From Coprinopsis marcescibilis (Eukaryota; Basidiomycota; Agaricomycetes; Agaricales; Psathyrellaceae): DNA of 12,344 bases. The position numbers and the translations under genes are program-made. This document shows positions 6,835-12,344 of this stretch, piece by piece (the stretch's first letter is position 1; every line of letters begins with the position of its first letter). The stretch covers positions 1 through 12,344 of the forward strand of contig ML210369.1 in the NCBI GenBank assembly GCA_004369085.1. Reading direction: 5' to 3'. The notes under the pieces were generated by a model, which had not been told where the DNA came from, did no database searches, and saw only the letters and a program-made list of their open reading frames with translations.

Positions 6835-7245
6835 CAGCCGGATCATTCCCTGGAAAACAGCAATCACAACAACAAAGACATGATTCTCCTTTTGGAAGAA
6901 CACTTTCCAAAAAAAGTTCAACTGAATTTGATGAACGTTGACCTGCTGACAAGAATACTTGATCAACCAAAGGAAAACTTTGATGTTGGGATGGCAGATA
7001 AAATTCAAGATCTATTAACAGACAAAGAAATCCCTACCGAACTACAAAAGGACTTGGCAGACTGGCATACTGAAACAAAAAATGGAAAAATGGCCTTGTT
7101 TTTTTGGGGAAAAATGTATATTCCTCAAAACCAAGAACTTCAACAACAGATCATACATGATCACCACAACACAATCCTTGCAGGACATCCTGGCAAACTC
7201 AAAATGTACTTCAAGGTCAGTCAAAATTACTGGTTCCTTGGTATC
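6835..7245 (+). pseudogene. pol: pol: integrase N-terminal part (zinc-binding domain, first half)
   Basis: The frame continues unchanged from RNase H after TGA 6832-6834. A hydrophilic linker leads to IIHDHHNTILAGHPGK (7150-7197), the two His of the H-H-C-C zinc domain, and VSQNYWFLGI, where a 722-bp transposon cuts the gene. The two Cys (CAICQQF) come after the insertion at about 8011-8031. No stop occurs in this 411-bp piece. Confidence 0.85.
7236..7245. repeat. Left target duplication of the KDZ-like element
   Basis: CCTTGGTATC here and CCCTGGCATC at 7968-7977 match at 8 of 10 with two C/T transitions. Joining the two sides at one copy restores the integrase frame, since the copies are 732 bp apart (244 codons). 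KDZ/Zisupton elements usually make 8-bp duplications, so the true length may be 8 with chance extension. Confidence 0.65.
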
Positions 7246-7319
7246 TACACTTTATACTGGCCCACCACTCTCCACAGAGTCTCCACAGAGTCTCTGTAAA
7301 GTCTTCAGACTGTCTTCAG

Positions 7320-7377
7320 ACTCTTCACAAAGTCTTCACAAAGTTCTTGGAGACTCTTCAGAGACTTTGTGAAGAGT
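7320..7377. repeat. 16-bp inverted repeat in the left arm of the KDZ element
   Basis: ACTCTTCACAAAGTCT (7320-7335) and AGACTTTGTGAAGAGT (7362-7377) are exact reverse complements. The same units occur in the long hairpin at 7843-7937. Confidence 0.8.
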
Positions 7378-7397
7378 GCTACAAGGCCTGCTGTACT

Positions 7398-7764
7398 CTA
7401 TGTACAGCTATGTTCCCTCTGCCACTTTCTCCAGACCTCCTGATTCTCCAGACAGGCTTTCATCCTTTCTACACATACTCCATCATAGTCCATAATATGA
7501 CATGTTTCCCCACTCTGCCTTATGAGCAGTGCAGAATGAAGCACCCCAATATTTATCAAGAGCTGCTGTGTATCCCTTGAAAGTGCAGTGTGTTGGCCCA
7601 AACACAACTCCATCTACCGCAGCTATATTTACCAACCCTGCATTATCAACCTTTATTGGAACTGGCTCTCCATCCAAGATGTCTGATGTAGCATTGTAAG
7701 CATGAGTGCACTCAGAGCAGGAATGATTATCTGCAGCTAAGATTACACCATCTGTTCCAAAGCC
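7398..7764 (-). pseudogene. CxC6-like cysteine cluster of a KDZ transposase-associated protein (fragment)
   Basis: Reading the minus strand from 7764: GFGTDGVILAADNHSCSEC, then a linker with PVPIKVDNAG, then VDGVVFGPTHC, ALDKYWGASFCTAHK and WGNMSYY. A TGA and a frame change follow (near 7490-7510), after which KACLENQEVWRKWQREHS ends at about 7401. The order CxxC, DG(V/I)VxGPxHC, FCxxH, ACxxHxxxWxxxxxxHS is what I know from the cysteine clusters (CxC5/CxC6 families) next to KDZ transposase domains. A Tyr replaces a Cys in KGYTAAL, and Asn replaces His in ACLEN. The function of the cluster is unknown; zinc binding is assumed. It is a remnant, not an expressed gene. Confidence 0.72.
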
Positions 7765-7842
7765 TTATTTTTCATGTTCTACTAAACAATTCCTAAAAAT
7801 ACAGTATTCATACAGTATTCATGAATATTATGAGGACCTTGG

Positions 7843-7937
7843 AGAGTCTTCAGAGACTTTGTGAAGAGTCTTTGAGGATTGTATAGAGAGTCTTCATACA
7901 ATCCTCAAAGACTCTTCACAAAGTCTCTGAAGACTCT
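7843..7937. repeat. 42-bp perfect inverted repeat with 11-nt loop
   Basis: 7843-7884 and 7896-7937 are exact reverse complements, separated by AGAGAGTCTTC. It lies near the right end of the KDZ element. A transcript across it would form a long hairpin. Confidence 0.92.
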
Positions 7938-7967
7938 ATGGAGAGTGGTGGGTGAGTGTAATATACT

Positions 7968-7977
7968 CCCTGGCATC
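7968..7977. repeat. Right target duplication of the KDZ-like element
   Basis: CCCTGGCATC pairs with 7236-7245. It reads P-G-I of the integrase NYW(F)PGIR block, in frame with what follows. Confidence 0.65.
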
Positions 7978-8775
7978 AGAGGAGCAGTATGAGACTATGT
8001 CAGAGGATGTGCAATCTGCCAACAATTCAAAATCAACCATTGACCACTGAAATTGACCCTTATCCCGAACAAGTCAACCGGATCACATTGACCCTTTGCT
8101 TTTGTTACTATGGACCTCATGTCTGGCCTACCACCCATTGAATAAAACAGGATGACATATGATTCCACCTTGATCCAGATGGATCAAGGACTTACTAAGG
8201 GGGTGATTTTCACTCCTTGCAATAAGAAAGTCGATGCAGAACTTACTGGGAAAATGATTATCAACACAACCTTTTGACGGTTTGGCATTCCCAAACGAAT
8301 CATCTCAGACCAAGGACCCAATTTTGCTGAAAAATCCCATTGAGAAGTTCTAAAAAGATTGGGAATTGATTCTCCACTATCCACTGCCTTTCACCTTCAA
8401 ACCGATGGAAATTCCAAACAAGGACTTCAAGAGGTCCAAACATATCTAGGGATTTACTGTGTCAATCACCCAGAAACTTGGAAAGATCACCTCCCCATGC
8501 TCAAATTCACATACAACAACTGATAACATATGGACAATCAGAAGACACCATTTGAATTGATTATGGGACTTCAACCACAAGGCATTCCAGAAGCCTTCAA
8601 ACAGTCAAACATCCCATCGGTCGAAGAAAGAATGACAGACCTTACCCTATTGCAAAAAGAAGCCATCGCCACACATGAACTAGCCAGAAATCGAATGATC
8701 AGCAGATCACAAAACAACATCACCCCTTTCAAACTTGGCAACAAAGTGTGGTTAGAAGCCAAGAACCTCAATTGA
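7978..8775 (+). pseudogene. pol: pol: integrase, second half of zinc domain and catalytic core
   Basis: After the insertion the frame resumes with DYVRGCAICQQFKIN (the Cys pair of the zinc domain). The core has VTMDLMSGLPP (first Asp at 8113-8115), RIISDQGPNF (second Asp at 8308-8310) and HLQTDGNSK, where the catalytic Glu is expected. That codon is AAA (8416-8418), exactly 36 codons after the second Asp, so D-x35-E has become D-x35-K. The preceding codon ends in C, so GAA to AAA is CpG to CpA. Stops in the same frame are TGA at 7990, 8041, 8089, 8275, 8341, 8521 and 8773, and TAA at 8143 and 8524. No frameshift is needed. The enzyme would insert the cDNA into chromatin; this one is dead. Confidence 0.88.
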
Positions 8776-9153
8776 CGATACCTTTCCAACAAGATAAGAC
8801 CAAAATGGGAAGGACCCTTTGAGATAACAGAGGTCATGGGACCAGTTTCTTATTGTCTTGCCCTACCCAAACAATGGAAGATCCATGACGTCTTCCACAC
8901 TATATGGCTGTCTCCTTATATGGAAACCAACATGCACAGTCCTTCTCACACAACGCCACTGCCTGACCTTATTGATGGTCAAGAAGAATACAAAGTAGAG
9001 GCAATTCTTAATCACAAGAAGCGAGGCAGAGGTCATCTGTTCCTTGTTCAATGGAAAGACTACCCGATATCCGAAGCATCATGGGAATCACCTTGTCACT
9101 TGATCAACGCCCCACAGATTATGGAAGATTACAAGAAGCTTCATCAACTATAA
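8776..9153 (+). pseudogene. pol: pol: integrase C-terminus and chromodomain
   Basis: The frame is open to TAA at 9151-9153. KIRPKWEGPFEITEVMG is the GPY/F-type module of gypsy integrases (here GPF), followed by YCLALPKQWKIHDVFHTIWL (the L-P..W..H-x-V-F-H block). From about 8983 EEYKVEAILNHKK, HLFLVQWKDYP and ASWESPCHLINAPQIMEDY form a typical chromodomain, with the aromatic Tyr and Trp residues that make the methyl-lysine cage present. In chromoviruses this domain steers integration to heterochromatin marked by histone methylation. It has no stop codon in this copy. Confidence 0.93.
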
Positions 9154-9209
9154 AAGACAAGAAGAAATTGACAAGTAACTTCAATCTGAACAGATTAATC
9201 TACCCCACA

Positions 9210-9490
9210 ATGTCCCAAACTAACAACATCATCTACTCTTCCGAACCTGCCAACCCTATCCCATTTCGACCTGGTCAATATAACTGGAATACCCAACATG
9301 CCCAGAAGAAGAGCTCGAATGAGCTTTAAACAAGAAACATGCCTCTTATGAACACCCCTTATACCTTCCAAAACGCTTTGAACATCCACTGCAGAAAGAT
9401 CACCCCCTCCGAGAAGGATTTGACGGTACTTATCACACCACCATAAACAAAGAACACACAACACAACAACAAAAACCCAACCAAATCACC
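9210..9490 (+). pseudogene. Third ORF of the gypsy element, 5' part
   Basis: ATG at 9210, 57 bases after the pol stop, begins MSQTNNIIYSSEPANPIPFR. After GQYNWN (about 9287) the likely frame shifts to one reading CPEEELE, TGA at 9320-9322, ALNKKHASYEHPLYLPKRFE and REGFDGTYHTTINKEH, up to 9490. The composition is protein-like (balanced charges, Pro, Tyr), unlike the intergenic parts. It is then cut by an insertion of about 1.56 kb and appears to continue from 11074. I do not recognise a family; extra ORFs after pol are known in some gypsy elements. Confidence 0.55.
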
Positions 9491-11049
9491 TAGTGTCAAA
9501 GACAAACAGTGTAGTTAAGTTTGTCGTAGGTTTAGATGAATGATATATATATTCTAGTGCTTGTAGTTGGCTCCTGCAGGTTGTTTTGGGGGTTGCCAAG
9601 TGGAACTAAACGTTCAACAAGGTAACCAGTGCTTAGTGAAGCGTATAACTTGTTACGGATGGTTTTTAGGTTTTTATAATAGTTTTATGAGTTTGTTATA
9701 TGGGTAACACGGTTTATAAAGGCCTGGAAGGGCAAAGACCAATGGTAGCCTTTAGCTAAAGTACAGTCACTAGCACTCTTTGTGTAATAACACTAAAGCT
9801 TGCTTAAACACAACTTAAATGCTTGATGATCTTTAAAACACTCAATAGGACACAAAAAGGGGTTTTAAACTCTCAATGGTCACAATAATCACAATAAATC
9901 ATGATTGTATTGGTTTTTAAACTCTCAACTCTACGTTTTCATTCTTAGAGACTATCTAAGGTCAGTGGGGACTCAAGTAACACCATCGGCGGTTAACTCA
10001 AGGTCACAGCAATGAACCAGGCAATATCTAGGGTATATTTGACCAATTCTACCTAGCTTTTATACATGACCAGTGTTTGGCTAAGTAGTGGTCTACAATC
10101 AAATAAATACAGACAAATTTTATAATACCAAACAAACTACGAGTCTAAAAGAGATGAAAAAGGAAAGAGATTGGACCAAAGGGGAAACATATCATGGGTT
10201 CAGGCGCCAAGTTGAAATGACGTGTGTGGGTATAAGTTCAATACTGATGGGAAGGTTGAATATTCCTGTTGGGAGTTAAGTCCCATATGGCGCCAGTTGA
10301 TGGCTTTCGTCTAATCCTCCAAGTCTAGATTATATTATAGACGAGGTGATTGGCTATCAAGTGTTTTAGACTTGGTCTAGATGGTACACGGCAGTGCTTG
10401 ACGAGAATTATGAGTCTATCTAAGTCTTGACTTTGTCATCCACAGCTTAGGCACATGTCCAGTTTGTTATTATCTTGGCAAATCCTTGCTTTCTTTGTCA
10501 TCTTTCTGTGGTCCCGTGGTAGGGTAACTTGTGTTTGTATTGTCTTAGCAATGTGCGTCGATTCTTGTAAGTCCTTTTGACTATATACTCTGGGCACTTA
10601 TACTCAGCATTTGCTGAGTTAATGTGCAGGTCTGGGGTTCGAGTCCTGGCTAGTACATTTTATTTTACAAGAAATACTGTCGTTCGTTCTGAGTGTTGAG
10701 TCATGTCATGGCACTAGCGGATGTATTATACACGTCCATATAATAGTAACTCTTGTGCTAAGTTGCTATTATCAAATGCTGGTTTTTAATTCAGAGTGCA
10801 TAACCTCAACTTGTATGGATGACAATGATTGACAATAGTTCTCTTACTATATTCCTTCATTCTGGTGGTGTTAGTTGACGACCTCTGTTCTAAGTCTCAA
10901 CCCTTGGTGCCCATTCGTACTGGGGTAGTGGCATTTGTTTAGAATATACCTGTCATGGTCTATACGATGGGTTTCGCATTTTTGAGCTAAGTACAACTCG
11001 TAAAATACACTTTATGCGATTTTTAGGGGTCCCCACACATACAGGGCAC
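9491..11049. mobile_element. Unidentified insertion (about 1.56 kb) in the third ORF
   Basis: Base composition changes from the A/C-rich coding style of the gypsy element to balanced, T-rich sequence without long frames, and changes back near 11050. ATCACC lies at both edges (9485-9490 and 11050-11055) and may be a target duplication; extended to eight bases the copies match at seven. No clear terminal inverted repeat was found by eye. It contains short repeats (TTTAAACTCTCAA at about 9865 and 9917), an 8-bp hairpin at 10603-10620, a box B motif at 10636-10646 and a GGGGTCCCC palindrome at 11026-11034. The 63-codon frame at 10088-10279 lacks any recognisable motif. Candidates are a solo LTR, a non-autonomous DNA element or a SINE-containing composite. 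Confidence 0.5.
10636..10646 (+). promoter_or_regulatory. Pol III box B-like motif
   Basis: GGTTCGAGTCC matches the tRNA box B consensus exactly and is followed by TTTT at 10663-10666 in the context CATTTTATTTTACA, similar to the ends of LTR 1 and LTR 2. No convincing cloverleaf could be built around it. It may mark a third tRNA-derived element end. Confidence 0.35.
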
Positions 11050-11073
11050 ATCACCATCGACTAACTCAACCCT

Positions 11074-12081
11074 ATGAACGGGGACCAAGATCACTCTGGT
11101 GATGTAGCTGCTGACACATACCTCTCATTTCAACAATTCATATATCAACAAGAACAATTATTTGCAAGTATTGAAGATACTAAAAGACTCTTGAAGGACC
11201 TGTGACAACAATTTTCAACCCTAGACTTGTTTGGACGAACTCTCCATGAATCCTGGTCACTGCTCCTCATTGATTGCAACAAGAAACATTGAAAAAGAAG
11301 ACGGGAAAAGGAAGAACAAGAATCAGTAAAGTCAGACAATTCTATTGTTGAAATTAATCCCCCCTCAATCAAGAAACCACTGCCACAGAATGCAACATCC
11401 CCTTCCGAATCTTCGAGATCACCAGATTCAAACCAACCTCAAGAGAGTAATTTCTCAAAATCAACAAATTCTCAATCAGGATCCAATCCCCCAACCTTGA
11501 CAACTGACACCTGAACAGCAATTAAAGGGAAAACATTGCCCAAAATCCCTTACGCATGGGTCACTCCTCTCCGCCTTGTTTTTCTCCAATGGTCGGGTGG
11601 CGAAACAAGTCTACTACCAAATGACCCAAGAAACCCCTTCTTTTATCAATCAGACTCTCCTGACCAAATCCCACTTTCAGAAATGCAGGAACACAACAAG
11701 ATACTCAGACAAATTCTACTCTGGGACCTTCTACCATTCAAAGAAGATTGAACAGGCAAATTCCAAACTTCTCCGCAACCCAGACCCCTTGACCACAACC
11801 CACTCAAAACAGCAAGAAAACATGTTACATCTGCCACTCCAACAAACCTCTCAAAGCCCTCTGTCCCCATCAATATGAATGCCAAGAATGTGGAGAAGAA
11901 GCCCCATGACACCTCCCAGATGATGACAAATGCCGACTCAATCAATTATACCCCAACCGCCTGAAGGGCTTACGTACTTAAAGACGACTGGGATGACGAC
12001 ACATACAGATGGGATGAATACAGAAACTGGGACAACCCACAAGATTGAATCCAGGAGGCTTCAGATCAAGAATGGGGGTAA
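11074..12081 (+). pseudogene. Third ORF of the gypsy element, 3' part, with Cys-rich finger
   Basis: The likely reading begins near MNGDQDHSGDVAADTYLSF (11074) and is acidic and Ser-rich. TGA stops interrupt it at 11203, 11290 and 11512. Around 11535 it shifts to the frame with LTHGSLLSALFFSNGRVAKQ and continues to about 11810 without stops. A further shift gives TCYICHSNKPLKALCPHQYE, with Cys at 11823, 11832, 11862, 11880 and 11889 and His at 11868, a zinc-finger-like C-x2-C...C-x-H-x3-C-x2-C, then TGA at 11907. A last shift gives the acidic, aromatic tail DDWDDDTYRWDEYRNWDNPQ, TGA at 12046 and TAA at 12079-12081, overlapping the polypurine tract. The frame joins are my inference. It is possibly a nucleic-acid-binding accessory protein; the family is not recognised. 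Confidence 0.5.
12070..12081 (+). other. Polypurine tract of the gypsy element
   Basis: GAATGGGGGTAA directly precedes the 3' LTR start TGTTACACC. It primes plus-strand DNA in gypsy elements and here overlaps the stop codon of the third ORF. Confidence 0.85.
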
Positions 12082-12344
12082 TGTTACACCCTCTCCGATG
12101 GTGGAACATGATGATGGACAAGTGGTATGGGAAGACGAATATCACAAGTTACAAATGGAATATTTTAGAAGAGTAGGATTGTTTGATTATCTGGTAAAAA
12201 CACTAGATCATCAGGTTATGGGATATTTTTAGTAGATAAGAAAGATAACGAACATGAGGATATGATGTAGTATATGACATATAGTTTTTTTCTATTTATA
12301 GTATGATAATGGAAGGAACTTATTGATGACATCAATAAGAGATA
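12082..12344 (+). repeat. 3' LTR of the gypsy element (partial, window edge)
   Basis: The 263 bases match 2853-3116 of the 5' LTR at about 95%. It keeps CpG at three places (CTCCGATGG, AGACGAAT, ATAACGAA) that are CpA or TpG in the 5' copy. The window ends before the region matching the TATA box and the self-primer. Confidence 0.92.

Larger units (their letters stand above)
7246..7967 (-). mobile_element. Non-autonomous KDZ (Kyakuja-Dileera-Zisupton) DNA transposon, 722 bp
   Basis: The block interrupts the integrase zinc domain exactly between two imperfect copies of a target sequence. Its subterminal parts are inverted repeats: CCCACCACTCTCC near 7260 and its complement near 7940-7952, continuing into repeated AGTCTTC/GAAGACT units. 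It carries on the minus strand a remnant of the CxC6-type cysteine cluster that is linked to KDZ transposases in basidiomycetes. No transposase catalytic core is present, so it is a deletion derivative. MULE origin was considered because of the 9-11 bp duplication, but the protein remnant argues for KDZ. Confidence 0.7.
2853..12344 (+). mobile_element. Ty3/gypsy chromovirus with nested insertions, degenerate
   Basis: The same sequence starts at 2853 and at 12082 (TGTTACACCCTCTCC), giving LTRs about 9.2 kb apart on the same strand. Between them are a TATA box, primer site, gag with a zinc knuckle, protease, RT, RNase H, integrase, a chromodomain, a third ORF and a polypurine tract. That order (integrase after RNase H, then chromodomain) defines the chromovirus branch of Ty3/gypsy. 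Two insertions, 722 bp plus its duplication and about 1.56 kb, account for much of the length; without them the internal part is about 6.4 kb. At least 27 in-frame stops and several frameshifts make it non-autonomous. The 5-bp target duplication, expected as CCAGC at 2848-2852, cannot be checked because the right end is outside the window. Confidence 0.93.

Noticed and set aside
7261..7940. CRISPR-like array suggested by the repeated AGTCTTC/GAAGACT units
   Set aside because: The units are irregular in spacing, occur in both orientations and belong to subterminal repeats of a DNA transposon in a eukaryotic context.
7246..7967. Mutator-like (MULE) classification of the 722-bp element from its roughly 10-bp duplication
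   Set aside because: The CxC6-like protein remnant points to KDZ, and an 8-bp duplication extended by chance fits the flanks.
4140..9153. TGA as a reassigned sense codon
   Set aside because: Frameshifts, lost catalytic residues and a few TAA/TAG stops show ordinary decay. CGA to TGA by CpG change is a simpler explanation.
10088..10279. 63-codon frame in the unidentified insertion
   Set aside because: No family motif, isolated, and short enough to be chance in a 1.5-kb stretch.
9494..11038. The 1.56-kb block as a solo LTR with TG...CA ends
   Set aside because: TG (TGTCAAAG at 9494) and CA (CACACA near 11038) can be chosen, but the flanking five bases do not match, while ATCACC matches at other borders. 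Left unclassified.

Overview
The window looks like a transposon graveyard from a filamentous fungus, most likely a basidiomycete (Agaricomycetes-like). This is inferred from the element types: a chromodomain Ty3/gypsy element, Ty1/copia remnants using a half-tRNA primer site of the Drosophila copia type, and a small DNA element carrying a piece of the cysteine cluster found with KDZ (Kyakuja-Dileera-Zisupton) transposases. I see no intact host gene, rRNA gene, CRISPR array or bacterial-type feature. Every reading frame longer than about 100 codons that I can interpret belongs to a mobile element.

Layout. 1-349: 3' end of a copia pol (RNase H) and its polypurine tract. 350-1762: two related copia-type LTRs (350-738 and 1518-1762) flanking only about 68 bp of internal DNA with a primer site and a polypurine tract, a TRIM-like arrangement. 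A 703-bp PIF/Harbinger-like MITE (777-1479, TAA duplication) sits inside that internal DNA. Both LTRs end in a tRNA-like segment; the one at 1672-1744 folds as a 73-nt cloverleaf followed by TTTT. 1763-2852: an internally deleted copia pol, a polypurine tract and the start of a third LTR. 2853-12344: a Ty3/gypsy chromovirus inserted in that LTR. Its 5' LTR is 2853-3347; the 3' LTR begins at 12082 and runs off the window. In order it has gag, protease, reverse transcriptase, RNase H, integrase, chromodomain, and a third ORF downstream of pol that ends at the polypurine tract.

Two later insertions split the gypsy element: a 722-bp KDZ-derived non-autonomous element (7246-7967) inside the integrase zinc-binding domain, and an unidentified block of about 1.56 kb (9491-11049) inside the third ORF.

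The gypsy element is dead, and the pattern of damage is informative. The compared 5' and 3' LTR sequence differs at 13 positions plus one 1-bp indel. All 13 are transitions, and 11 of them map to seven inferred ancestral CpG sites. In-frame stops are mostly TGA (about 23 of 27), often where the family has Arg. Catalytic residues of protease, RNase H and integrase are each replaced in the way expected from CpG to CpA change. This fits decay of a CpG-methylated element. A second notable point is an 11-nt match between the predicted mRNA start in the 5' LTR and the primer site just after the LTR, the arrangement known from self-priming Tf1/sushi-type elements.
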